Assembly (NCBI GenBank): GCA_029935375.1
Contig: JAOZKL010000003.1
Location: forward strand, 1 to 28,806
Source of the DNA: Patescibacteria group bacterium
Lineage (GTDB): Bacteria > Patescibacteriota > JACMRA01
DNA length: 28,806 bases
Direction: 5' to 3'
The notes below the pieces were generated by a model, which was given only the letters and a program-made list of their open reading frames with translations, searched no databases and was not told the DNA's origin. Every line of letters starts with the position of its first letter. Positions within the stretch are counted from its first letter, which is position 1. Shown here piece after piece: positions 15,601 to 22,434 of this stretch. A program made the position numbers and the translations under genes.

Positions 15601-18260
15601 TGTATCAGATAGTAGGTACACTACAGGGAGAGGCCTACACTACATCACCCACCTTTGGAACATTGCCAAGTAACAACCCACAAACAAAAGTTCTCAAATA
15701 CCTAGACATCAATAACGACAACGACTGGGAGCGAACATTTACATTCTGTAGTAATCTAACCGACAGAGCTGGCAACAAATCCAAATCATCTTGTTTCTCT
15801 GTAACTACACCAATACGACCACCTAGGGATGGGGAGTGCCAATGGACTGATGAGATGCAACAATCTTACAACGATAATATTAACTCAGAAGATATTGAGC
15901 TTGGTGACTTAATCGATCAGATAGGCTACTCAAAATCTTGCAAAACATATGCAGCAGATGAGATAATGGAGGGGATTAAAAATGCAAATGATAATAGAAG
16001 AGAGGCGTTGCAGTGTATAAGAGATAGGAGTGTTGATAGATACAGAGATGAAACAGAGTTTGTTGGTCCAGTGCCTGTTGCTCCAAGTTGTGATGATCTA
16101 ACTCAGTATCTTTCTTCAGGCGATCTAGATATGGAAGAAGATTACTATACAGGATCTCTTGATGAATATAGGAATCAGCAGGAAAAGAGGTCTTGTGTGC
16201 AAGATATAATGGACGATGCACAAGATTCTAGGGGTAGTTATTCTAGAACTGAGGAAACAGAGCGATTGAGGGATGATTGTTTTGGTGGAGATATGAGTGA
16301 CGAACTCTACAATCAGTACTATGGATATTTTGATGATATTAGAGAGCAGAATAGGAGGGGTGATGTAGGTAATTGCACTGGTATAACAAAAATCCCTATT
16401 ATTGGTTGGATTGCAGATAGTGAGTGTGCAGATGAATGGGTATTGGAGCGTTCTTTTTTCTATCGTGATAGTTTTTCTAATTTAATAGGTGACAATACAG
16501 GCCTTAGCGGGGATGGTCTATATGGTGATATCCTTGGTATTGAACAAGGTATTGATAATTACTTTACAGAGCTCGGAAACTCATTTAATGATTTATTTAC
16601 AAGAGTATCTATAATGCAAAGTGCTATTAGTGACTTTTTGATTGGATCTTTGCTTCAGAAGAATAGTTGGCTGGACATTGTTAGTGCACCGTTTGATATT
16701 ATCTCTAGTTACAATCAAGATGTTTTAGATTATGAAGAGGCTTATGGGGATCTAGGTGATATTCGCGATGATCTTTTCAATGTTGGAACATTTGCAGGGG
16801 CAATCACCATAGCAATATTGACAGGTGGCGCGGGCTTGGGGTTGAGCGCTGCCCTTGGAATCTCTGGTCTTGCGACAACTGGTTTGACAGCTCTTATCTC
16901 GATCATTGGGGAGGGGGTGTCAGGATATTTGGTGCAAAAATATTCAACACAAACAGGTATTGGTCAGATAGATTATCTCGCAAGTATGTGTGCAAACCCT
17001 GCTATACCATATGATGCAGATGAACGATCCAAAATATGTAACAGTGGAGAGCTCGACATAGAAGCTTATAGAGACATACATGGTGCAGATGACCTATCTG
17101 TACAGCAGTATTATTGTGGGGTAGATGATTTTAATCTTGATTGCGCAGGAATGATAGCTTTTTTTGTAGCTATAGAGTTCATCCCATTTGACGACTTCAT
17201 TAGATTCAAAGCTCTCAAAAATGCAGATAATTTCACAAGAGTTGTAAAACATTTGGACGATATACAAATGAGCAAACTCTACAAAAACATAAAGGCAAAA
17301 AACCTAGAACTAGGTATAGACACACCGGCATCTATAGTGAACAAGACTGATTTTCAGGCAATGACAGATTTTGTCAAATATATGGATGATACAGGCACTG
17401 TATTCAAAATAGACATAACTGACCCAAGCCCAACAATAATTACATTCTCTCCAGAAGAGGTAATTACAAAGATCAACAACAACCAACCATTAGTACAAAA
17501 ATATATAGATACAAACTTTGGTAATGGGTCGTTTGCAAACAGTTTTGATTATGTAACTGATGCACAAGAGCTGTTCTACAAACTACAAAGATCCAGAACA
17601 GCAATATCACAAGCAGACGAACTAAGCGCAACCCTAGGAGCAGACATTTATAATAATAGATATACTAACCTGATAGAACAAGGAAGCCTAGATTGGGATA
17701 GTTTTGTAAAGAAGATTGAATTAGACAACAACACACTGAGCAAACTAACCAACGCAGTAGACATAGATGGCAATAGATTGTTAAGCAACTCAGACATACA
17801 ATACCTGTTTGATAATGTGCCAGACTCGGCACAACTTGCAAGGTATGCAGCCTTGACAGAAGAGGTTTTAGTTCATAGTGTGCAGATACTCCAAAGCAAT
17901 GGTAATCCAGCTAGGACTTTGAGGGTAACCACCAGAGATGGTAAGGTTGTTTGGTTGGAGGGGGGTTGGCTGAAGGGTGATGTTAGGCCGGATGGAGGTG
18001 TTAGTATGAGTAATTCTGGCTGGAAGCATATTAATGAAGAGATTAGAGATTCTGGATTTACCAGAACAGAAGAATTGGTTAGAGCTGGTCTTGCTAGTGA
18101 CTCTGAAAGTGTTATGGATTTGATATTTGATATAATCGAAACTGGCACTCAAACGCCTGCAAGTCCATCTGGAACGATTTATAGAAAATCAGTAAATGGT
18201 AAGAACCCTTATGTTCTAGTTTCAAAAAATGGTTATATTGTTACCATATCGCCAAACTAA
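9696..18260 (+). CDS. Giant secreted polymorphic toxin with beta-sandwich stalk and nuclease-like C-terminal tip
   Basis: A 2854-residue exported protein. Residues 1-41 are a signal or anchor (MIIAKTRAWIKQ, then a hydrophobic stretch ending VYA-AS). Residues 41-226 resemble the CBM96/DNRLRE domain found in front of many Rhs-like toxins. Then come repeated Ig-like domains, marked by strands starting DTTAPT, DNTPPE, DNTPGN, DSSAPT, DNTNPD, DTTAPG and DTTSPT (about 355, 470, 598, 1489, 1602, 1765, 1951), and a FlgD-like module with an ADGNGKQDT loop (about 995-1075). From 2048 it becomes helical and Cys-containing. Residues 2363-2430 are a Gly-rich hydrophobic segment, perhaps for membrane passage. 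Residues 2480-2755 are the linker copied in the downstream cassettes. The tip, 2756-2854, has GWKHINEE with His2778 and ends VLVSKNGYIVTISPN, resembling BECR/EndoU-like ribonucleases. No UGA codon. It is followed after 4 bases by a probable immunity gene. Confidence 0.8.
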   Translation: MIIAKTRAWIKQNIALLTIIATLLQLVAIVLTYSTVDVYAASTTVVANDDLMLLSAQPNDSHRFRRALGAGEASYGGSMGDAVSLIKFDNLSLPANAIITGGTLRVRMKTKVYDNLYGVVVSGSRITSAWNGSSTWNSFGNGLVNHGTPQYQNPSINVATNYNLDVSDAVKAWNNSPNYGLAIDSTSNGQGGWFCSVRNYATGTDPSTGRSYTGGQWSDCTPPQLSIQYIINEQPNQPAIDSGVLNNGDTFGGKDEIASGDCTISDGCNVDIKITNFGDPNTQPEGAYSHSKIYFEPQDPGTGTIIGQLQEIDHLIVLDFDQSVFVKDGYYKIYVTSWDAQGLSTTSNPVYIIVDTTAPTVPVLDDLGSFTAGLEHLLISSESIDVISGDIKYDFCRTNAMDPSVVLADIIDADFVHCSDWVDDNQFGFGSLETEQKYFYRARSRDTIDVSDNTKYNYSDWSSIQSGIVDNTPPEVSNVLLTTNDESTDQTGLSFRISAEQIDGIFDSATLTFGTTEKFLDTVQYELVDISDGLTKLTKQLTGTATDDTNYTFSAVLDGLADDGVNYLADGVYTIKITAKDLATNTDIDDTATIVLDNTPGNINISIPANNAYTNQPTVDISGQLTSDDTATLTFQNLSNGGLVQPATLTEMLDGSGNQTGSYLIDQSVDLDNGINQFQFVSTDSVSNTDTKVITINRESEQPAAVGYIDSSLLTQNHTDNVLNNRKPSFTFNLSDPNTQSNGVSGIDNSSIDLSLFTSTGDEIVLLNNGIDMSTLGNLSTDCDDNVVPSGDFVTGPNTCLVTYVFANDLQPDDTYTLQLGISDKAGNASQLITEFGVDTYTYLVVDEPVNNSVFARDEIVFSGRGEQGAELVIQNDLLNSEVSIVLNEANSGAFGYDINDDVITVPNDFIQSTFTIVCDGTANTDFDNSANTDNPVCTWVVTLAQSSDNTTAGVVTNTNTITILDNAGNTETENIITQIDLFAIDIVIDQSTQFISADGNGKQDTITFTTDISNPSNPDDEVLVDNWTLTFRNEDNVVVRTVSGSNSLPSSILFDGKQDDASWLEDGNYTWELDLDTVSNPNLPLISGSFQNVTNNTTGVFITSPGSTTVSSPFVSSNGVVNIYGQASLLTETAQGSIRHEDIQVKLCVDTIGLPGTCDYEKILDIDDTGYFSIVAALYSINPTTDHIVQARIIDKFGNEGQLSNKVYIRVSPSDPFKSVKIIPTYTGINNALDIAVLSSLEDQYSQETDPVQKAQIKAEIDNYLQTLKQIILRSEVSQDTQYVSLAYSDLSNVMELTGAELARDIGWINNQPYSYTSNVLGATPTDGSNRCDQSSGCMWDFAYPVPNLGGGLYKIDFTGKKGTTIQTVSVPFMVNADLLAEPTIFDINKVMGVDDTQNLRVFDNTYYTNTNTIEIKGATDAGSAVVIRDTITNQILCNIPASDTILGLFSCSPTLPTSTDYQQFSLSLVATKGVQTVVSSQDTQLVYDSSAPTILDYENLNNNHSQIINTIFDNPDKDYKQSGNAIEVTITTDEPTAYIYIANRDEKFRYSLDSTSADGLSRTGQVMLEGYAPEGSYTVEYTAIDYAGNQSAGTATYTLDNTNPDIAEQDTTNWGQLQGFDRDIFDQTTDPLLLPNYLPSNHQPAKDRLITIDNTDSYVTKDDSIELTGYNTVDTYIVIKANNVDISATIVDNTECLDDGITCYWSLNLNLPNARDTINQEAETNSSITRVEPDNKGNTSYNIQLFSEDRSGNQSALTNHYIVTHDTTAPGYFEINNISDEDNKRIVDFQFNAVPVNHNDSRGNLPAITNDTTITIDAITEQYADVEYLLMSPQGGLLPIDQTQNQIHNTAVGNSIDFLYNQNKSLSVIVSEDDDDMTTSQYSLTFTNSSAQNHTVTLNLGTIKVGNGDGYNPNISNQTALQQEGVYTICKRSADSANNQYPLDCFNLERDTTSPTQPRYSGGMSGLYQIVGTLQGEAYTTSPTFGTLPSNNPQTKVLKYLDINNDNDWERTFTFCSNLTDRAGNKSKSSCFSVTTPIRPPRDGECQWTDEMQQSYNDNINSEDIELGDLIDQIGYSKSCKTYAADEIMEGIKNANDNRREALQCIRDRSVDRYRDETEFVGPVPVAPSCDDLTQYLSSGDLDMEEDYYTGSLDEYRNQQEKRSCVQDIMDDAQDSRGSYSRTEETERLRDDCFGGDMSDELYNQYYGYFDDIREQNRRGDVGNCTGITKIPIIGWIADSECADEWVLERSFFYRDSFSNLIGDNTGLSGDGLYGDILGIEQGIDNYFTELGNSFNDLFTRVSIMQSAISDFLIGSLLQKNSWLDIVSAPFDIISSYNQDVLDYEEAYGDLGDIRDDLFNVGTFAGAITIAILTGGAGLGLSAALGISGLATTGLTALISIIGEGVSGYLVQKYSTQTGIGQIDYLASMCANPAIPYDADERSKICNSGELDIEAYRDIHGADDLSVQQYYCGVDDFNLDCAGMIAFFVAIEFIPFDDFIRFKALKNADNFTRVVKHLDDIQMSKLYKNIKAKNLELGIDTPASIVNKTDFQAMTDFVKYMDDTGTVFKIDITDPSPTIITFSPEEVITKINNNQPLVQKYIDTNFGNGSFANSFDYVTDAQELFYKLQRSRTAISQADELSATLGADIYNNRYTNLIEQGSLDWDSFVKKIELDNNTLSKLTNAVDIDGNRLLSNSDIQYLFDNVPDSAQLARYAALTEEVLVHSVQILQSNGNPARTLRVTTRDGKVVWLEGGWLKGDVRPDGGVSMSNSGWKHINEEIRDSGFTRTEELVRAGLASDSESVMDLIFDIIETGTQTPASPSGTIYRKSVNGKNPYVLVSKNGYIVTISPN

Positions 18261-18264
18261 TTTT

Positions 18265-18642
18265 ATGTCTAAATATATTATTAAATCAATTGAAGATACT
18301 TCAGGGTATGAAGGCGTTGCTTTTACTCAAAAGGTTGAACTTATTTCTTCCAATGGCAAATCCGTCTGGTTTGAAGACAATCTCATGTTAATAAGCAAGA
18401 AGGATAGAGGTCTTCCTGAAAAGCTAATTCCACGACTAAACGCAAATGCTTTTTATAATAATGAGAACGAGATATCGAAAGAAGAAAAGAAAAGAGTTTT
18501 AAAGTGTCGCGTTGTAAATACTAATGAAATGCTTGTTCAGTACGAGGGTTTTGAATGTTTGGTCTCCGACGGGTTTGAAGGTTTTAACGAAGGTGATCTT
18601 ATTTGGCTTTCTGTATATTTAAAAGATATTGTTAAGATCTAA
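18265..18642 (+). CDS. Probable immunity protein for the resident toxin tip
   Basis: A 125-residue soluble protein, start ATG 18265, 4 bases after the toxin stop. This tight coupling and the lack of a signal peptide are what is expected of a cognate immunity gene. The sequence looks beta-rich (VELISSNGKSVWFED, CRVVNTNEMLVQYEGF, GDLIWLSVYLKDIVKI). No immunity family recognised; the call rests on position. Confidence 0.6.
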   Translation: MSKYIIKSIEDTSGYEGVAFTQKVELISSNGKSVWFEDNLMLISKKDRGLPEKLIPRLNANAFYNNENEISKEEKKRVLKCRVVNTNEMLVQYEGFECLVSDGFEGFNEGDLIWLSVYLKDIVKI

Positions 18643-18643
18643 A

Positions 18644-18892
18644 GACATATCCACTGTCACAAAGAGTTGGGGTGTAGCACCAAAAACAATCTTCCCAAGA
18701 AACTGGACAGTTGACGATATTGCTAGGACTGGGGGTTGTGCTATGGAAAATCCTGAGAAGTGGTATAGTCATAGGTATAAAGATAAAGCAGAGACCATTG
18801 TTGATGGATTTTTTATCGATTATAAGGATTTAACAATAGCAGTGTATCTTGACAGTGACAGAGTTTTGCAGTCAATGTTTCCAAAATATTAA
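18644..18892 (+). pseudogene. Decayed toxin tip (EndoU-like C-terminal fragment)
   Basis: About 83 codons open, directly behind the first immunity gene and in another frame, without a start codon of its own beyond an overlapping TTG at 18629. The protein reads SWGVAPKTIFPRNWTVDD, then IARTGG and finally IAVYLDSDRVLQSMFPKY. This recalls the second half of bacterial EndoU-type toxins (a P-x-x-W/Y-T-x-D-I block, then an I-x-V-Y/A-L-D-x-G-x-I-x-S-x-F-P end). The catalytic His region and the linker are gone. The immunity gene behind it is intact, so this may be what remains after recombination displaced the cassette front. Confidence 0.55.
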
Positions 18893-18905
18893 AAAGCAGT
18901 GTCTT

Positions 18906-19520
18906 ATGAAAAATGATATAATGAAAGAAAGAAAGCTAGGTGAGTATGATTATTTATACTATAAATCAATTAGTGTTAACGGGCTTATAATAGTTGTTGG
19001 AGTGCAGAGTGATGAATTATTTTTGGCATACAGGCCAGATCCTCCTGATGGAGTTTTGAACAATCCTTTAAACAGATTAACATTTATAAAGGTAAATGAA
19101 AACGATAATGAAATATTTGATTTATCTCATAACCTTGGCAATATATTCTTTGACGCAAAACCAGAATATTATTATCAATACATACAACAGATACTGGATC
19201 CGAGTATTCAGGAAGATTTTAAACCTGGCTTGTGGGGAGGTTTTGGTGGTGAAATGTACAACGATCGTCAAACAGGCGGATTTTATTGGACAGCAGTCGA
19301 TGGTATATACGAAGGTAATCTAACTCATTCAGATGGTATCAACCTATTCTATAATTACTTCAAAGCATTCGAGATATATGTCGATGAATACTTAGACTCA
19401 TCATATCAAGAAAAAGAATGGTACAAACTATTCAAGCAAGAATTGCCAAATTTAGAGAAAGTATACAAAGACTTGGTTAAAAAAGGTGAGATAGTTGAGG
19501 TTGATATCGAAAAAGAGTAG
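18906..19520 (+). CDS. Probable immunity protein (SMI1/SUKH-like length, family uncertain)
   Basis: A 204-residue soluble protein starting at ATG 18906 (MKNDIMKERKLGEYDY), 13 bases after the decayed toxin tip. An upstream in-frame ATG at 18849 lies inside the toxin fragment and is less likely. It is acidic and aromatic-rich (YYYQYIQQ, LWGGFGGEMYND, GGFYWTAVDGIYEG), helix-rich at the C-terminus. It has no membrane segment. Immunity function is inferred from its place between a toxin piece and the next cassette. Confidence 0.55.
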   Translation: MKNDIMKERKLGEYDYLYYKSISVNGLIIVVGVQSDELFLAYRPDPPDGVLNNPLNRLTFIKVNENDNEIFDLSHNLGNIFFDAKPEYYYQYIQQILDPSIQEDFKPGLWGGFGGEMYNDRQTGGFYWTAVDGIYEGNLTHSDGINLFYNYFKAFEIYVDEYLDSSYQEKEWYKLFKQELPNLEKVYKDLVKKGEIVEVDIEKE

Positions 19521-19526
19521 GGCTCG

Positions 19527-19765
19527 AGACAACAACACACTGAACAAACTAACTAACGCAGTAGACATAGATGGCAATAGATTGTTAAGCAACTCAGACA
19601 TACAATACCTGTTTGATAATGTGCCAGACTCGGCACAACTTGCAAGGTATGCAGCCTTGACAGAAGAGGTTTTAGTTCATAGTGTGCAGATACTCCAAAG
19701 CAATGGTAATCCAGCTAGGACTTTGAGGGTAACCACCAGAGATGGTAAGGTTGTTTGGTTGGAGG
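19527..19765 (+). repeat. Linker repeat of cassette C (copy of 17723-17961)
   Basis: 239 bases nearly identical to the linker just before the resident toxin tip. Identity begins abruptly at AGACAACAACACACTG and ends at GGTTGGAGG, precisely where the toxin domains diverge. This is the homology needed to swap the tip. Confidence 0.9.
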
Positions 19766-20082
19766 AGGGTGTTGCAATTGGAAAAGATGGAGTTGATTTT
19801 GGAATGCTGCATATCTGGGATAAGCATCATCCAAATGGCGCAGGATTGGCAGGGGTTGGTGGTTCACAGTTCCCATCAAACTACACAAAAGATGATATAT
19901 CAAATGTGATCTTTGAGGTGATAGAGGCTGGAGAGACTTTGCCACTGAATCCAAATCATCCAGGTAAATATGTTATACAAAAAGAAATTGATTTTGGTAG
20001 CGGGGTGTCAGAAATCGTTAAAGTTGCTCTCGATGACAGTGGAAATATTTTGTCAGCATTTCCGTTGAAAGATATAGATTAA
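19528..20082 (+). CDS. Orphan toxin cassette C: linker plus EndoU-like nuclease tip, no start codon
   Basis: 185 codons in the same frame as the giant toxin's linker. The first 80 residues are the linker (NTLNKLTNAVDIDGNRLLSN to TTRDGKVVWLEEG). The tip (81-184) has H95-I-W-D-K-H100-H101, then GVGGSQFPSNYTKDD and IFEVIEAGETLP, ending VKVALDDSGNILSAFPLKD. This H...H / FP-x-x-(W/Y)-(S/T) / G-x-I-x-(S/T)-A-(F/Y)-P layout matches bacterial EndoU-type ribonuclease toxins. It runs from the end of the previous immunity gene without a plausible start, so it is probably silent until recombined onto the giant gene. Its immunity gene follows 18 bases later. Confidence 0.7.
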   Translation, partial: DNNTLNKLTNAVDIDGNRLLSNSDIQYLFDNVPDSAQLARYAALTEEVLVHSVQILQSNGNPARTLRVTTRDGKVVWLEEGVAIGKDGVDFGMLHIWDKHHPNGAGLAGVGGSQFPSNYTKDDISNVIFEVIEAGETLPLNPNHPGKYVIQKEIDFGSGVSEIVKVALDDSGNILSAFPLKDID

Positions 20083-20100
20083 TATAATTATAAATACGAT

Positions 20101-20445
20101 ATGAGTAAAGAAATTAGGCTTGATATTGGTTATCTCGATTTCGTTTTTCAAAATGAATTCCGAGGAATATTTAAGAACTCCGCAGGAGTTGTTAACTTGT
20201 TAGATGTCTACATATCATGTAAAAAGATGTGTAGGTGGGTTGAGAATTTTTTAAGTATAGGAGTTGAATATAATGACTTGAGAATCAAGATAGAACGAAC
20301 ATTTGATGACAACGGAGATTCAACCTTGCGATACATCGAAAGAGATAAAACTAAAAAAATTGTAATTGATATTGATAATATATCCAAAGATAATCTTCTT
20401 GATAAAGCAAGGTCTTTTTTCAAAAAAATTGATGAATTAAAATAA
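20101..20445 (+). CDS. Probable immunity protein for the cassette C EndoU-like toxin
   Basis: A 114-residue soluble protein 18 bases after cassette C. It has mixed alpha/beta character (IRLDIGYLDFVFQNEF; helical VNLLDVYISCKKMCRWVENF; then a beta pair around LRIKIERTFDDNGDSTLRY). No family recognised. Assignment rests on order and spacing. Confidence 0.55.
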   Translation: MSKEIRLDIGYLDFVFQNEFRGIFKNSAGVVNLLDVYISCKKMCRWVENFLSIGVEYNDLRIKIERTFDDNGDSTLRYIERDKTKKIVIDIDNISKDNLLDKARSFFKKIDELK

Positions 20446-20458
20446 TTTACAAAATATT

Positions 20459-20776
20459 ATGCCTATAAAAATGCCGCCAGAACCAGATACAAAATTCCCT
20501 TCTGGTTGTTCCAAACAAGAAATAATTAATATTATATTTGATGTTGTTAAAGATGGTAAAAAACTACCTGAGCATAAGGAATATCCAGATATCTTTATTA
20601 TGGAAAAAAATATTGATTTTGGAAAAGGTCGAGAAAGCGTTGTGAAAGTTGTTATTCAAAACAGTGGTAAGATTCTTACAGCATATTCTATAAAAGATTT
20701 CAGTAAACAGCCTGTAAACGGGAGTTTTGTTTCAAGAATAGTAAAGTTTTTTAGTAAGAAAGATAGGTGAGTATAA
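20459..20776 (+). pseudogene. Decayed toxin tip D (EndoU-like, front half lost)
   Basis: About 105 residues. The core from KFPSGCSKQEIINIIFDVV through IDFGKGRESVVKVVIQNSGK to ILTAYSIKDF lines up with cassette C (QFPSNYTKDDISNVIFEVI; IDFGSGVSEIVKVALDDSGN; ILSAFPLKD), so the two are homologous. The N-terminal part with the catalytic histidines is missing, replaced by MPIKMPPEPDT. The frame meets TGA at 20768; with UGA as Gly it gains only Gly-Val before TAA at 20774. It may be an inactive relic, or it could have been kept as a decoy. Confidence 0.6.
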
Positions 20777-20812
20777 TTACATTCTCTCTAGAACAAGTCC
20801 TAATCAAAGTAG
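20773..20812 (+). repeat. Short diverged linker remnant
   Basis: ATAATTACATTCTCTC matches 17436-17451 of the giant gene exactly, followed by about 24 diverged bases. It probably marks the start of a further lost cassette. Confidence 0.5.
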
Positions 20813-20860
20813 AATGGAAGTTGACATTTTGTAAAAAACTAGATTGATATTATAAATATT

Positions 20861-21808
20861 ATGAAAAAGAACAAAAAAGTGAACAGCACTAAAAAACAAT
20901 CAACAACAGGTGAGTTGAAGGTGGCTAGTATTGTCAGTTATATATTTTTAACTTTGTTAATCATAGGATTCTTATCGACACTTGTTTTCTATTTAAAAAT
21001 AAAAAGCGATCAACCTTATAATAATGTAGATAAAATCGAAGTTGAGTCATATGAAGTGGTTTCTGAGATTCAAACTATTGACTCTGCATGTAGTGATAAC
21101 AACAACAACAACAAAATAATTACCGTAAACGCCTTCCCTGCTAACTTTTCCTGTGATTTAAAAGAAGGGGAATGCGATGTAGATCTAAGGGAGGTTGATT
21201 TTCATAGTTCTGATAAAATATCTTCAGTTTTTAAAATTTCTAATGAAGGAAACTCGATGTATAATAACACTGATCAAAAAGGTTCAGAGTATTTTTCAAT
21301 TTATGATAAAGACAACCAGTTGTTAAGTTTAGAGCACGATGAATATGGTGCTTTTACAGGTGTTCTTAGTAAGACAAAAAGCTCGTACAAGAACTGTGTT
21401 TTAACCGTTAGTTCAGTTGAGAAAAGTGTAGTTAAACAGCCTTCTCCAAAAAACGCGGCTGAAAAAGGTTTTTGTAAGTCAAGCAATGAAGGCGAATATG
21501 TATATCTTAATGGCAAATTCTCCCTCCCTATGTTTATTTACATGCTTGGATCAACGGTCAGAATAGACTTTGAATATACTGGAGGAGATATTGATGTGAA
21601 AATGAATTTGGATAAAAACAAGACCAAGCCAAACACAATGAATGAATTGCCAAGTAACTTCACTTATTACAATCTCGTTGTTAGAGACTATAATGGTAAA
21701 AAAATTAACAGCTCGAAATCTGTTAGAATTGAAGGCTCTTATAAGCACAGTGAAGCAAAAGATGGAAAAGATAGTTGCTATATAGCCGTTTCTAGAATAT
21801 CACAATAA
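20861..21808 (+). CDS. Single-pass membrane protein of unknown function inside the toxin array
   Basis: A 315-residue protein. A basic N-terminus (MKKNKKVNSTKKQ) is followed by a membrane helix at about 25-47 (IVSYIFLTLLIIGFLSTLVFY), so the remaining 265 residues are probably outside. They are beta-rich with several cysteines (CSDNNNNNK, SCDLKEGECDVDL, KNCVLTV, GFCKSSNEG, DSCYIAVS), suggesting disulphides. TTGACA at 20821 and a TATTAT just before the ATG hint at a promoter, but the spacing is poor. It could be a membrane immunity protein for a lost cassette or cargo of the array. Confidence 0.65.
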   Translation: MKKNKKVNSTKKQSTTGELKVASIVSYIFLTLLIIGFLSTLVFYLKIKSDQPYNNVDKIEVESYEVVSEIQTIDSACSDNNNNNKIITVNAFPANFSCDLKEGECDVDLREVDFHSSDKISSVFKISNEGNSMYNNTDQKGSEYFSIYDKDNQLLSLEHDEYGAFTGVLSKTKSSYKNCVLTVSSVEKSVVKQPSPKNAAEKGFCKSSNEGEYVYLNGKFSLPMFIYMLGSTVRIDFEYTGGDIDVKMNLDKNKTKPNTMNELPSNFTYYNLVVRDYNGKKINSSKSVRIEGSYKHSEAKDGKDSCYIAVSRISQ

Positions 21809-21830
21809 TTATAATATTAATAATAAATAT

Positions 21831-22292
21831 ATGTTAGGTTTTAAAAAATATTTCTTGTCAGCTATCGTTAATAATTATGCTGACTTTACAGGCCTTGCGT
21901 CTCGCAAGCAATATTGGCTATATATTCTTTGGCGTACAATTATTTTTACAATTATTGTTTGGGGGGCTGTTCTGTCTTCGTTCATATATAATATTAGTGA
22001 AGATTATGATTTTTCGATGGTTTGGGGGATTGTTTTTCTGGTTTGTTTGTTTGGTATATTAATCCCATCAATTGCTATCACTGTTCGTAGATTGCGCGAT
22101 GCAAATCTTAGTGGTTACCTATATTTCATAGTATTAGTGCCTTATATCGGAGCTGTGGTAATATTTATTATGACTTTACTTCCTTCAGTTAAGTCTGATA
22201 ACCGATTTATAACTGTCAACAAGTCTGAGTCTGAATTAGAAAAACTAAAAAAAGAAGTAGAAGAGTTGAAAAAGAAAATGAAGAAAAATTAG
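21831..22292 (+). CDS. DUF805 family membrane protein with C-terminal coiled coil
   Basis: A 153-residue protein. The family pattern is clear: an N-terminal FTGLASRKQYWLYILWRT (G/S-R-x-x-Y/F-W), several membrane helices, then the hallmark VRRLRDANLSGYLYFIVLVP (RRLHD-x-x-x-SGW-like, with R in place of H) and the end LLPSVKSDNRF. A Lys/Glu coiled-coil tail (residues 127-153, KLKKEVEELKKKMKK) is an addition to the family core. DUF805 proteins are small inner-membrane proteins of uncertain role. It lies 22 bases after the previous gene. The gap behind it (22293-22434) holds broken frames of a hydrophobic peptide (AAILVVTIFLVIKNNN) that look like a gene remnant. Confidence 0.85.
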   Translation: MLGFKKYFLSAIVNNYADFTGLASRKQYWLYILWRTIIFTIIVWGAVLSSFIYNISEDYDFSMVWGIVFLVCLFGILIPSIAITVRRLRDANLSGYLYFIVLVPYIGAVVIFIMTLLPSVKSDNRFITVNKSESELEKLKKEVEELKKKMKKN

Positions 22293-22434
22293 AAAAGATA
22301 TTATATAATCAAGCCTTGTCCGGAAAGAGCGGTAAGTATATAATGCAGCAATTCTTGTTGTGACTATATTTTTGGTTATCAAAAATAACAACTCATATCG
22401 ATTTATTGTTACTGATAATATATAACTAATTTTT

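Noticed and set aside
19495..19527. TTG start at 19495 for cassette C
   Set aside because: It lies inside the end of the previous immunity gene, and the first codons have no counterpart in the giant protein.
22293..22434. Short frame with a UGA after the DUF805 gene (MQQFLLGLYFWLSK)
   Set aside because: Only 27 codons, and neighbouring frames give an equally plausible hydrophobic remnant; no gene can be defined.
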